A DNA stretch of 64,000 nt from Bradyrhizobium zhanjiangense (GCF_004114935.1 NZ_CP022221.1:2811001-2875000), one strand, 5' to 3'. Numbered from the stretch's first letter, positions 46,101-54,949 are shown. The notes: generated by a model from the letters alone, not told the origin. Program-made: numbers and translations.

Positions 46101-47523
46101 CGGCCGACTCGCGGACTGGTCTTGTCAGGAGAGCCGCAGATGCCAGGAACGCAGACATTTCGGCAGCAAAGTTGCCGGCTGCAAGATGTGGATTTTCTTC
46201 TAGGTATCCCGTATGGAACTGACCGCCAAGAAATGCCTCGTCGCAAAGAATCCGGGCGAGCAAGCTCGCGTTGGTCTCGCACCCAAGTAGAACCAGTTCG
46301 CGAACGGCGCGATGGGCTTTCAGAGCAGCCTCTATGCGGTTCGGTGAATGCACGATGATCTTGGCGAGCATGGGATCGAATGCCGCCGAGATGTGCTGGC
46401 CTTGCATGATGCCGCTGTCGATTCGTACGCCATCCGGATACTCGAGAAGAAGTACTTTGCCGGTGGTCGGGACGTATCCGCGTTCGGGAGCCTCCGCGCA
46501 AAGCCTGAGCTCGATTGCATGCCCATTTGAAACAATGTCGGACTGCGAAAGTGCAAGTTTTCGGCCCGCTGCCGCATAGACTTGTTCGGCGATCAGATCG
46601 ACGCCGGTGATCATCTCGGTCACCGGATGTTCGACCTGAAGGCGTGTATTCATTTCCAGAAAGTAGAACTCTCCGCTGCTGAAAATGAACTCGACCGTTC
46701 CTGCATTCTGATAGTTCGCTGCACGGGCGATGCCGACGGCGGTTTCGCAAATCCGGGTCCGCAATTCTGGTGATAGCGCTGGCGAGGGCGTTTCCTCGAT
46801 GATCTTCTGGAAACGGCGCTGCACCGAACATTCGCGCTCGAAGAGATGGACCAGGTTACCGAAGGAGTCACCGAGCACCTGTACTTCAATATGTCGCGGG
46901 CTTTCGATATATCGTTCAACATAAAGTCGGCCATCTCCAAAGTAGCGACGCGCTTCACTGCTCGCCTGCTCAATGGCTGCCTCCAACGTAGCGAGGTCGC
47001 GTACAATCCGCATTCCCTTGCCGCCACCGCCACCTGATGGCTTCACGAGCAAAGGAACTCCAATAGCCCGCGCTCTCGAAACGAATGTGGCCGGATCATC
47101 TTCCTCGATGGCGCAGGGTGCGACCGGAAAGCCGTTGCCTTGAACGAAATTACGGGCGCGGATCTTATCGCCCATTAGCTCGATAGTTTCTGGAGCGGGT
47201 CCGATGAATACAATACCGGCCTTTATCACTCGACTGGCGAATTCCGCATTCTCGGAAAGCATTCCATAACCCGGATGTATCGCGCCGGCGTTCGCCTTGT
47301 GGGCGGCAGCGATGATCTGCTGGATATCCAGATAGCTTGCGATCGGCGTGCAGCCGCTGATCGGAATAGCCAGATCGGCCATTGAGACGGCCGGGGTTCT
47401 CGCGTCAACCTCATGGTAGGCAATTGCAGAACGAAGCCCAAGCTTGTTCAAGGTTTTGATGATACGTGCGGCTATCTCACCCCTGTTGGCGATCAGAACG
47501 GTATCGAAGGGTAATTTATGCAT
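46054..47523 (-). CDS. Biotin carboxylase subunit of acyl-CoA carboxylase
   Basis: A 489-residue ATP-grasp biotin carboxylase. It begins with the N-terminal fold (FDTVLIANRGEIAARIIKTL), then VHPGYGMLSENAEFA-like IHPGYG, the ATP loop VKPSGGGGGKGMRIVRD (about 163-179), FGNLVHLFERECSVQRRFQK, EEAPS-like ETPSPALSPE, GTVEFIFSSGEFYFLEMNTR and LQVEHPVTEMITGVDLI, and the closing LCAEAPERGYVPTTGKVLLL. It carboxylates biotin on the carrier protein with bicarbonate and ATP. First gene of the three-gene carboxylase operon. No close promoter is evident; a MerR-type copy is 1.25 kb upstream with a secreted-protein gene between. Confidence 0.92.
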   Translation of the reverse strand: MHKLPFDTVLIANRGEIAARIIKTLNKLGLRSAIAYHEVDARTPAVSMADLAIPISGCTPIASYLDIQQIIAAAHKANAGAIHPGYGMLSENAEFASRVIKAGIVFIGPAPETIELMGDKIRARNFVQGNGFPVAPCAIEEDDPATFVSRARAIGVPLLVKPSGGGGGKGMRIVRDLATLEAAIEQASSEARRYFGDGRLYVERYIESPRHIEVQVLGDSFGNLVHLFERECSVQRRFQKIIEETPSPALSPELRTRICETAVGIARAANYQNAGTVEFIFSSGEFYFLEMNTRLQVEHPVTEMITGVDLIAEQVYAAAGRKLALSQSDIVSNGHAIELRLCAEAPERGYVPTTGKVLLLEYPDGVRIDSGIMQGQHISAAFDPMLAKIIVHSPNRIEAALKAHRAVRELVLLGCETNASLLARILCDEAFLGGQFHTGYLEENPHLAAGNFAAEMSAFLASAALLTRPVRESADAVPELHAALGSWRN

Positions 47524-47667
47524 TCGCCTATCCGGACAAGCGCGATTGAACCAGAGCGTCGGTCAATAGTAGGCGGCCATGTTCGTCTCCTGACCTCGGG
47601 TGACCGTCCTGCAGGTCAGGCTGGGGCCACTTCTGTGGATGAGGCAAACGAACAGGCCGCCACATCT

Positions 47668-47967
47668 TCACTTCGAGTCGCTGCTTTTCTTGCCAGTGTC
47701 TCGCACGGAGATCACGTAGCGACATTGCTGACTGAGGCTCGCTTGCCTGGATCTGAGGCAGGCAGTGATAGCAGTGGGATCTGGTATGTGGCTGCTACAA
47801 AGGCGGAACACGTCCTCCATGCAAGCCTCTTTCTCCTCTGCGGTCGGCGCTTGATCGCGCGCGCTGACCAGCCTGGGCTTTAGAGCTGTCATTGCGACGG
47901 CTAGAGCGACGGCGCAGTAGTAGAGTTTGAGGCGCGAAGGCAGCTGAGTTCGTTGATTTTGAGTCAT
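47668..47967 (-). CDS. Small secreted cysteine-motif protein
   Basis: A 99-residue protein with a signal peptide (basic start, LKLYYCAVALAVAMTALKPRLVSA). The mature domain has a Cys pattern recurring in rhizobial exported proteins: EKEACMEDVFRLCSSHIPDP, then ITACLRSRQASLSQQCRYV (C...LC...ACLR....LS..C). AAAGGG precedes the ATG at 47967. Such domains are annotated as cysteine-rich repeat or hypothetical; the role is unknown, presumably periplasmic or surface. It lies between the biotin carboxylase gene and MerR-type promoter copy 6. Confidence 0.7.
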   Translation of the reverse strand: MTQNQRTQLPSRLKLYYCAVALAVAMTALKPRLVSARDQAPTAEEKEACMEDVFRLCSSHIPDPTAITACLRSRQASLSQQCRYVISVRDTGKKSSDSK

Positions 47968-48769
47968 GATATCCCTTTAGGTCGGTAGGGCTGCGGTATT
48001 GTTCTTCCTGTGCGAAACGCCAACATGACCTGTCAACCGCGAAAAAGGCCGGAACTTCTTAAGTGCGGTGCCGGCAAGCTCGTCCTTTCACTTTTGCGGT
48101 CTGACCGTACGGTGCTGGTCATCTGTCCGGCATGACGAAACGACACCTGCCCTAGTGGCGGAGCTCCGCGAAGTGGGGAAGCACTGGCGGGTGAGCTGGC
48201 CAAACAAGTGATCATTTCGGAGCTTCCGGTGATTGTGCGGTTGTACATGCTTCGATGTCGCGAGGCATTGCTTGGGCGTGACGTGTGCTTAGGTACTCTG
48301 GGTGAGCCTATCCGCCACGCGACTAATGACGCCGTAGCCGGCGACGGGTTGAAGGGCCCGGGCCAACTATCGCGAGGCAGAGAGATCAGGCAAAAGCCAG
48401 GTGCGCTCGAGCCACGGTTGATGATGCATTCGATCGTTCAAAGCGAACCATGATGGCGCGGGCCGAGACTGTGTTTGGTGTAGTCGCGCCTGTGTTCGTT
48501 GGGTGGGGTATCTGGGGCGGAGCCTCCGTCTTGCGCCCGTTCCGGTGAGGCTACGGTGATGGAAGCGCCTGCCGTGCAGATCTCGAAACGTGCGATTTCG
48601 TCCAGCCGCGACAGGAACAACTCCGACGAAGCGCGGACAAGGATGCGCCTGGAAGATCGTATCATCCTGATCGAGTCGCGCCAGGTGAGTTTAGATGTTT
48701 GAAACATTCGCAATTCTCATGACGTGTCCGGACCGCTGGATTGTCGGACGTGATTCCCACTTGTCCAGG
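47968..48769. other. Gap, no supported gene
   Basis: Frames 48438-48713 (minus) and 48499-48702 (plus) overlap antiparallel. The minus-strand one begins about 50 bp downstream of MerR-type promoter copy 6 (MRMFQTSKLTWRDSIRMIRS) and could be a remnant of its target, but no family is recognised. Confidence 0.3.
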
Positions 48770-48800
48770 ATCGTACAATCTAACGCTAGGTCCGATTCAA
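48770..48800 (-). promoter_or_regulatory. MerR-type promoter/operator, copy 6
   Basis: On the minus strand TTGAAT, a 19-bp spacer with a degenerate dyad (ACCTAGCGT), and TACGAT. It points to the secreted-protein gene and the carboxylase operon. The weakest copy besides copy 3. Confidence 0.5.
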
Positions 48801-49009
48801 GCCCCTTGTGCATCCCATCGTCTGAGGATGTCGGGGATGTGCATTCTTCGTACGAGCCTCGGCTGCAAGGCGCACTTTGGTGTCTCAGAATAGCGGCTGT
48901 GCATGGCGACCGTCCGCTTCGCCAACCGAGGCCACGAGCGTCGCTGTTACGTGATTATACGGAGCGCCGGTGTCGCATTTCTTTGATCTGCCAATTGCAT
49001 GCTCTCGGC

Positions 49010-49216
49010 ATGAATCCGAAAAGTAAACTCTACCAGCCCGACCACTGGCGAGGCCGTGCGGAAGCAACGCGAAAGAAAGCGGAAGCGCTCGCTGACGGAA
49101 AAGCCAAAGACAGGCTGCTTAAAATTGCCGTGGAATACGACAAGCTGGCTCGGCGTGCCCAGGTGTGGCAGATGCGCAAAAACGAGGACGATACGTGGCC
49201 TGAGGAAGAGCTGTAA
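49010..49216 (+). CDS. Small conserved Bradyrhizobium-type protein (68 aa)
   Basis: From ATG 49010 the product reads MNPKSKLYQPDHWRGRAEAT, RKKAEALADGKAKDRLLKIA, VEYDKLARRAQVWQMRKNED and ends WPEEEL. The pattern 'DHWRxRAEEAR..A..M.D...K..ML.IAxxYxxLAxRA' is very frequent in small Bradyrhizobium and Rhizobium proteins of unknown role. The frame is open upstream to 48695, but that part is Arg/Cys-rich and has no start signal. Helical, charged, soluble. Confidence 0.7.
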   Translation: MNPKSKLYQPDHWRGRAEATRKKAEALADGKAKDRLLKIAVEYDKLARRAQVWQMRKNEDDTWPEEEL

Positions 49217-49446
49217 AGCGTCGCTGCGGATCATCAAAATGGCCCCCAGCCACGTTGGTCGCTACCCGACCCAATGACCCGCGCAAATGTCGCTCAGCAA
49301 GCAAGTCAGTGCCTGGAAAGGGGGGCGTTGAGGGGCACCGTAGGGCGAGGCATCCTGACACTCCTGTGGCGCGCTCTCAGATCGCGACACGTAGGTGAAG
49401 GCGGAGCGGGCCGCCTGCCCAACGCTCTTTCAGGTCTACTTGTTTA
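49217..49446. other. Intergenic
   Basis: No feature seen before the tts box. Confidence 0.3.
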
Positions 49447-49474
49447 GTCAGCTTCTCGAAAGCTAATTCTCGTA
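49447..49474 (+). promoter_or_regulatory. tts box (TtsI binding site), orphan
   Basis: GTCAGCTTCTCGAAAGCT followed by CTCGTA closely follows the rhizobial tts-box consensus (TCAG-CTT-TCG-AAGCT-...-CTA/GTA), recognised by the type III regulator TtsI. No intact effector gene follows: the downstream frames are a 23-codon ORF and a 102-codon frame (49542-49850) overlapping by ATGA, neither recognised. Confidence 0.75.
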
Positions 49475-49830
49475 TGACGAAAATGCAGAATCCTAGAACT
49501 CAATTTGCCGTCAATGCGTCGCAGTTAATGCGGAAGCCCGGATGACATCCGCGCGGGGACGTGTTGAGCTGTTACAGGTCAGTGTTTGGCACTTCGTCGC
49601 GGCTGCAATGGCATATCAGTTTCGCCAATTCGAGATATCTGCGGCATGGCTCAATATTTCCTTTGCGTTCGTCGGAGGGGCGGATTTCCAGGTAGTCGCG
49701 CGAAGTGTGCACTGGAACCAAGTCTGTGAAAGAGGTCTCTACGTCCGATTGATGGTTCGCATACGGTGCGGCCGCGGCATGCGAGAGGCGTGGGTAAGCT
49801 CCTCGCGCCTTTGCCATCCGCGAGATTATC

Positions 49831-49995
49831 TCAGAAGAGCGCTGCGATGATCCAATAGATACCGGCCCAAAGCAGCGCATTTATGAGGAGTGCGGCCAGC
49901 AGCCAAACGTTCCACCTCCTTTGCACCTGCCGGGAGCGACGATCGGCGCCGTAATGCTTGATCGGTGGTTGCTTTCGTGCGCGCCAATGCGTCAT
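49831..49995 (-). CDS. Small single-pass membrane protein (54 aa)
   Basis: The C-terminal half is a clear membrane helix (WNVWLLAALLINALLWAGIY, WIIAALF) preceded by a basic cytoplasmic segment (KHYGADRRSRQVQRRW). I selected ATG 49995 (MTHWRARKQPPIKHYG), but the frame is open upstream to 50154 and the true start is uncertain. No family function known. It faces the tts-box-driven frames convergently. Confidence 0.45.
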   Translation of the reverse strand: MTHWRARKQPPIKHYGADRRSRQVQRRWNVWLLAALLINALLWAGIYWIIAALF

Positions 49996-51112
49996 TTCAT
50001 TAGACGTCGCGCTGGTCCACGGAAAAATGCCAGGCTTTGCATGCCTCGTACTACCCATAAGTTCGCGGTCCTCTTTCATAAGGAGAGTATCAGAATCGTT
50101 GTCTGAGCGCGGCGAGCATCCGGCCGATGGTATGCTCGTGTATCGTCGGTGCATTTAAGGTCGGCGCTGCGTTGCCACAGCAATCTACATGCCACGACGG
50201 AGAAATGTCGGCACCGCTTTGATGTAAACAAAAGCGCCTCTGTCGGGCGTTGGCGACACGGAGCCGCGGTTCAAGGTCGGATTCGCGACGTCCATGTCTG
50301 AAAGACAACACCCGCATTAGCAACAAAGGCGTGAGCTCTTCGCGAGCGTCATACCGTGAACAATGCGTAGGAGTTGCATGTAGTAGCGCGGGAAGACGGC
50401 CGACGGTCGCACTATAGAGATCGACTAATCATTGATTCTGACCATGACCTTACGAGGAGACACCGAGATGGCAGGCGATCCGCTGGATGCTATCAGCTCG
50501 AAAACAGTGCATGCTCGGCGTCAGCGGCTCTGGTGCAGGCCCGTTCGATTTGGCCCAGTACAATTCAATCGTGCTCATTAGATGGCGCATTGGCACTGTT
50601 CAGACTCGACCGAAAGCTGCGAATGGTCAACTACTACGATCTCACCAAGTAGTAAGATCGCCGCTAAGCATCAACTGGTGCCAGCACTGGTTCTGCGAGT
50701 CATCATGGAAGTGGATATCAAACGCCACCATAGGGCCCATGCCATGATGACGACCAATTCATTGAAGAGCAGGTGACGGCCAAGAGCCGACAAGTTCTTG
50801 TACTCAAGAAGGTCACCATGAAACATGAATGGGCGTAACGCTTGCTTGAAGCGCCAGAGAGCGATGGTCGACATTGCTGTTGCTGATACGCGCTCTGTCC
50901 GGCGATGTGCGACCAATACTGGCTGGCATCGATGAGTAAGATGCTTCGCATGAGAGGGGCTTGATGACACAGTTGCATTATGAGCGGGAAGGTGCAATGG
51001 CGGACTGCCATCGCGCAGATCGTGCTATCGCGCATACTCAGGCCAATCATGGCCCATGAGAGCGATCTTCGCCCCACAATGCGAGCCTTAAGACTATACA
51101 GGAGAACGAGTG
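49996..51112. other. Gene-poor stretch of about 1.1 kb
   Basis: No supported gene. The longest frames (50718-51077 minus, 50671-50997 minus, 50374-50652 plus) have no motif. It contains no visible repeat or transposase signature. Confidence 0.4.
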
Positions 51113-51271
51113 ATGATGAACATCTGGGGCTTTCTCAGATGGTGCACTGAAGTGGGATATAGGAGCGCTGGGCCGAGGATCGAGCTGGTAGACGAGTTGC
51201 GAGGCAACGTCATCTGCATCGAGTTCAAGGCCATCCGAGAAGCAAAGGAGCGGGCGTGCGGGCGCAGATGA
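51113..51271 (+). CDS. Small hypothetical protein (52 aa) coupled to the DUF7694 gene
   Basis: ATG 51113 with GGAG at 51101-51104. The product is MMNIWGFLRWCTEVGYRSAG, PRIELVDELRGNVICIEFKA, then IREAKERACGRR. The stop overlaps the next ATG (ATGA at 51268-51271), so both are translated from one message. No family recognised; the gene was too short to stand out on length alone, but start signal, coupling and composition support it. Confidence 0.55.
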   Translation: MMNIWGFLRWCTEVGYRSAGPRIELVDELRGNVICIEFKAIREAKERACGRR

Positions 51272-51675
51272 TCGAGAAGCTCGAGGCCGGCCGCGTGCAA
51301 CACGGTCGGTTCGCTACCCTTCCGGGATCAGGCCCTTGCGGCGTGTTTCTTGTGCAGGGGCCTTGCGGGTGTGAACTAAAGATAAGTGGATTCGTCCGCC
51401 CTGGCTGGGAGCATGTCGCTGTCTCGACGCCGCGGCGCTGTCCGAATTGGGAAGAGATGTGCTTTGTCAAAGACCTGTTTTGGGATGAAGAGGAGTGCGT
51501 CATGCAACTGCATCCGCCGCATTCGCAGTATGTGAATAACAGCCGATATTGCCTGCACCTGTGGAGACCCACTCATCGCGGCATCCCAATGCCGCCGCCG
51601 AGCTTTGTGGGCATCGTTGGGCTAGGGCCATCAGAAGCCGCAATGTTGTTCGCCCAGATGAGCGCGACAGCATGA
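51268..51675 (+). CDS. DUF7694-like protein
   Basis: A 135-residue protein from ATG 51268 (MIEKLEAGRVQHGRFATLPG), which overlaps the upstream stop by 4 bp. The core is VAVSTPRRCPNWEEMCFVKD, LFWDEEECVMQLHPPHSQYV and NNSRYCLHLWRPTHRGIPMP, PPSFVGIVGLG. The pattern 'RxPxWEEMCxVKDLFWxxEExVxQxHPPxSxYVNxHPxCLHLWRP' is the DUF7694 family, found in phages and prophage-like regions of many bacteria; function unknown. Its presence hints at a phage-derived fragment in the island. Confidence 0.8.
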   Translation: MIEKLEAGRVQHGRFATLPGSGPCGVFLVQGPCGCELKISGFVRPGWEHVAVSTPRRCPNWEEMCFVKDLFWDEEECVMQLHPPHSQYVNNSRYCLHLWRPTHRGIPMPPPSFVGIVGLGPSEAAMLFAQMSATA

Positions 51676-52332
51676 TGAGCTGAGTTAAGGGATATCTGAG
51701 CGGAAGATGAGGGCGAGCGGGTGCAGAAGCACCGGTTCGGCGCCGCCGGAATGCAGTGTCACAAGCGGACATATGTCAGGACCGATCGCCTGTTGCACTG
51801 TGCAGGGGTGCTGAGCCTGAATTCGCTGTTTTCAAGGGAGCTGCCTGCTAGTGCACTGATCCGGTTCAAGAGATGTCTCGTATGCGCTTGGGACCACTAG
51901 GAGCGAATTGGAGTTCGGGTCTTGGCGGCATTCAAACAAGTGTGTTCGGAACCGTGCTGAACGTCGGTTCGGCAGCAATAACGACGTCTCACCGGGCAGG
52001 CGACAACTGAACGATCCGACGAAGCGATTGCTCTTTGGAAAGAAAAGCATGTGCCGACCGAACGGCATAACGCGAAATGGTGAGACCGAAGCCAAAGCGA
52101 CGGCCGAAGTCAGTTTGACGAAGGCGCTGTCCAGGCGCCGCCTAGGCCACGAGCCGGGGTCCGGTCATCCTAACGGCATCAGGAATTGCTCAGGCTAAGT
52201 CTACCGGTCGCTCTGCAAGGGCCGGTAGCTCGTCGGCCACTACCCCTCATCTGAAGCAGGGCTGATGAGCAGAGGCGGTCGAGTCACCAAAGCCAACTGG
52301 GGCGGTAGCTTCTCCATAGCTGTCAGCTCATC
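51676..52332. other. Gap before the nopT tts box
   Basis: Nothing recognised; a 96-codon plus-strand frame (51908-52198) has no family match. Confidence 0.35.
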
Positions 52333-52362
52333 GTCAGCTTGCCGCAATAGCATTCGTAGGCA
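52333..52362 (+). promoter_or_regulatory. tts box upstream of nopT
   Basis: GTCAGCTTGCCGCAATAGC followed by TTCGTAGGC matches the tts-box pattern with a few changes. It lies 62 bp ahead of the nopT start and should bind TtsI, itself controlled by NodD and flavonoids. Confidence 0.75.
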
Positions 52363-52423
52363 GGGCGTAAGCAGCCCGACCTCGCTCCGAGGAAACGTAC
52401 GCTGAAGAGGCAGGCGAGCCACG

Positions 52424-53242
52424 ATGTATAATCGAGTTGGTGGTCAATCCACACGCCCTAATCAAACTAACGAACCGAGTGAGCCGGCAGACAGCAGCGA
52501 ATTTGCGCAAACACTGATGGATCTCGCTCGACGGGAGAGCCCGTCACCTGGGGAATTGCCCGACAAAATGGGGCTCTGCTGCAGCAAGCCACATACCTCC
52601 GATGCAAACATTTACAGTTCAAGCACCTCAGATTCCAGCATAACCTCTCTGTCCTCCAGCTCAAGTCCATCCTCTCCAGCGAGGCCTATCCCTCCTCTGT
52701 TCGGGTACAGGACTGCTGAATTATCCGAGGCCAATGTCAACGGCATCTGCGTTGGATTAGCAGCGGAGTGGATCCGGATCCGCAGTCTTCCAAGCAGTCC
52801 GTCATCCCGGATGAGGGCGCTGCGCCCGGGTACTGAAACTCACAGCTCAGCCGCGGTGCTGCAGCAGCGGTATGAAGACGTCAAGACGGCGGAAGGTTCT
52901 CACAATCTTCAGGCAAGAAGCACAATGTTACGCGAAGCCGGCCTAGAGCCGTCCGCCGAAGAAACGCGATATGAGTTTGGTACATCTTCGCGCCAGATCG
53001 TGAACGAGGTCACGCACGATCCATCGATCTATTTGGTCAGCTTGCGTTTCGCGGAAGGTGGCTCGCACATGCTTGCAACGTCGACATCGAATGGAATGAC
53101 GACCCTCTTTGATCCTAATTATGGAGAGTTTACTGTTCGGCCAGATCAGATGGGTGATTTGTTCGAAAGTCTTGCCGACCGTTACAGCAAGCCGCCGAAC
53201 GAACTTGATATATCGACGGTCGTCACACAAAGGATCACGTGA
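52424..53242 (+). CDS. nopT: NopT, type III secreted C58 cysteine protease effector
   Basis: A 272-residue effector of the YopT/AvrPphB family. Catalytic triad: Cys109 (VNGICVGLAAEW), His215 (GGSHMLA) and Asp230 (LFDPNYGEF). The autoprocessing site DKM is at 47-49; cleavage exposes Gly50 with Cys52/53 (GLCCSKP), giving N-myristoylation and S-palmitoylation that target the plasma membrane of plant cells, as shown for NopT of NGR234. The Ser-rich N-terminus (residues 10-90) carries the secretion signal. A tts box precedes it. All catalytic and processing residues are present, so the effector is probably active and may influence host range. Confidence 0.93.
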   Translation: MYNRVGGQSTRPNQTNEPSEPADSSEFAQTLMDLARRESPSPGELPDKMGLCCSKPHTSDANIYSSSTSDSSITSLSSSSSPSSPARPIPPLFGYRTAELSEANVNGICVGLAAEWIRIRSLPSSPSSRMRALRPGTETHSSAAVLQQRYEDVKTAEGSHNLQARSTMLREAGLEPSAEETRYEFGTSSRQIVNEVTHDPSIYLVSLRFAEGGSHMLATSTSNGMTTLFDPNYGEFTVRPDQMGDLFESLADRYSKPPNELDISTVVTQRIT

Positions 53243-53493
53243 GTGTTTCGGAGGTTCCAACGGACCTTGCCGATTCCATGCCGGAAAGCCGCATCCACGG
53301 CAGGGAAGACGGATTGGGGCACCCTGAACGTGCGCCCGACGTGGTAGCGGAGCTCACCGCGGCCCTTCGGACGTTGGAGGGGCACGCTCGACGGAAGCTC
53401 TCTGGAAGTAGTGTAGCGAGAGGAGAATATTCAGAGAGAGGCTGGCCGGTCACTCAGGTTCATGAGCTCGTGCCCTCGCGCGTCAAAGCCTGA
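53239..53493 (+). CDS. Small ORF translationally coupled to nopT (84 aa)
   Basis: A GTG start at 53239 overlaps the nopT stop (GTGA). The frame encodes SVSEVPTDLADSMPESRIHG, REDGLGHPERAPDVVAELTA, then ALRTLEGHARRKLSGSSVAR. Codon use looks coding and the product is hydrophilic with a helical centre. No homologue recognised. Candidates are a chaperone-like partner or the C-terminal fragment of another effector; coupling is the only evidence. Confidence 0.45.
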   Translation: MSVSEVPTDLADSMPESRIHGREDGLGHPERAPDVVAELTAALRTLEGHARRKLSGSSVARGEYSERGWPVTQVHELVPSRVKA

Positions 53494-54241
53494 ATGGGCT
53501 GCGCTTGGACTCAAGCAGGACCGTTGGCCCGTTGGTCTAGAGCTTCCCTGAAAACTGGTTAAGCTCCTCGCGTAGGGTTCGGCGGTTTTCGCCCTTGCGC
53601 TCAGGGCTAAGGGCGGGCATCACCCATCCAACACGGCCGGCACAAGTTGCATTTCGTCTGCTTCGGAATCGTCGCCGGCTACTTCTCTACTGACCTCGCC
53701 AGCCAACTAGCTGCTGTCGAGGACAATGCATGCCGTCGCACCAGCGCACGATCGAGCCGACGCTCGCCACGAGCTCCGCAACAATCCCGCGCCTTGTCCT
53801 CGCCGCTGCACTTCCGCTGACGTCCGGCTCTGGTGAAGACCTCAAAACCGGAACCGAAGCAGTGATAACACTATGCACTGTGTTCGTGCCAAGCCTGACG
53901 GTCAAACTCTGCACCGAGCTTGACTACAAGGTCGTTTGACAATTTACTTCCCGGATAATGCCAGGTGACATGCGACCCGGAGCCTCTCTCTGCGGAGCGC
54001 GCGCAAGCAGACTATTAGTTTGATCTGGAAGACGTCGCCCGGTGGTTTAGATATAATCCCAGTCTCACACCGGAGGCAGCGCGGGCGCGACTCGGCGCTG
54101 GTCGGGCTGGATGGATCAGACGCTGTCCCTGCCACGCCCGCACTGATTGAAGTTAGCAGAAACGTGACTCGGCGCCCAAAAGCCCCACGCATACACAGGG
54201 CAAGCGCTGTCCCTACCACGCGCTGCTAACTTCAACGGCAT
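53494..54241. other. Gap between nopT ORF and the minus-strand tts box
   Basis: A 91-codon minus-strand frame (53944-54219, MVGTALALCMRGAFGRRVTF) starts 23 bp beyond the tts box at 54242-54271, but has no effector-like composition. Imperfect copies of CGCTGTCCCT-CCACG (54120s and 54200s) occur. No gene supported. Confidence 0.3.
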
Positions 54242-54271
54242 TGTACACGGACTAGCTTTCTGAAAGCTGAC
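54242..54271 (-). promoter_or_regulatory. Probable tts box on the minus strand, orphan
   Basis: Read on the minus strand: GTCAGCTTTCAGAAAGCT, then GTCCGTGTACA. TCAGCTTT and AAAGCT half-sites and spacing match tts boxes, with one change in the central TCG. Downstream on this strand no intact effector is recognised, suggesting a lost or decayed gene. Confidence 0.55.
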
Positions 54272-54949
54272 GAACCCGACGCGATTCATAAAACGAAAGC
54301 GGCCGGTGTGGGTCGATGCCCTCCTGTCTGGAACTCACGCGTCTCTCCAGCGGACGTTCAAGGGTATGGTCAAGCATAGACACAAGCCGATCTCTTCAAA
54401 GAGGTCGTGAAACTCGCATATGCCATGTGCCGCGGAAGGTGTCAGCAGAAGCCCATCGATGTTTGCAAGGCGCGGCTCTGCGAGACCATTCACGAAAGAC
54501 GATCCATTTTCTCTGCGACTTCGACGACAGCTGGGCCCATCCGATCAAGCGCGAAAAGTGATCCGACAACAGGCCAACGAACGGCCTTCCACTCTCACTC
54601 GATGCCGTCGGTCGTTGTCCTCCGGAAGATGTCGGCGGTGTATCGGACTATGTCGGAATACCTCGATGTCATAGGTGACCCCTCTCGTCCCGAGCACGAA
54701 CATATGCGGCCGTGCGGCCCAGAGAGATTCGATCGCCACTTCATCGACCGGATAGCGCTCGAGGCCGGTGTCTCCGCATTGTCCGGAAAATGGAAGGCGC
54801 GTCAGCGCATCACGCGGGCCAAAATAACCGTGAAGCGCCAGTCAAAACGGGATCCGATCTACGCTTACTGTTCACGGACTCCTCTTTCTCGATTTGTGGC
54901 CGGGCGTCACGTAGATGATACGATGAGATACTGTCCCATGTCATGGTGC
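54272..54949. other. Gap next to IS256 relic
   Basis: The long plus-strand frame 54407-55249 runs antiparallel to the IS256 relic in its 3' half and is not credible as a gene. Nothing else supported. Confidence 0.4.
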
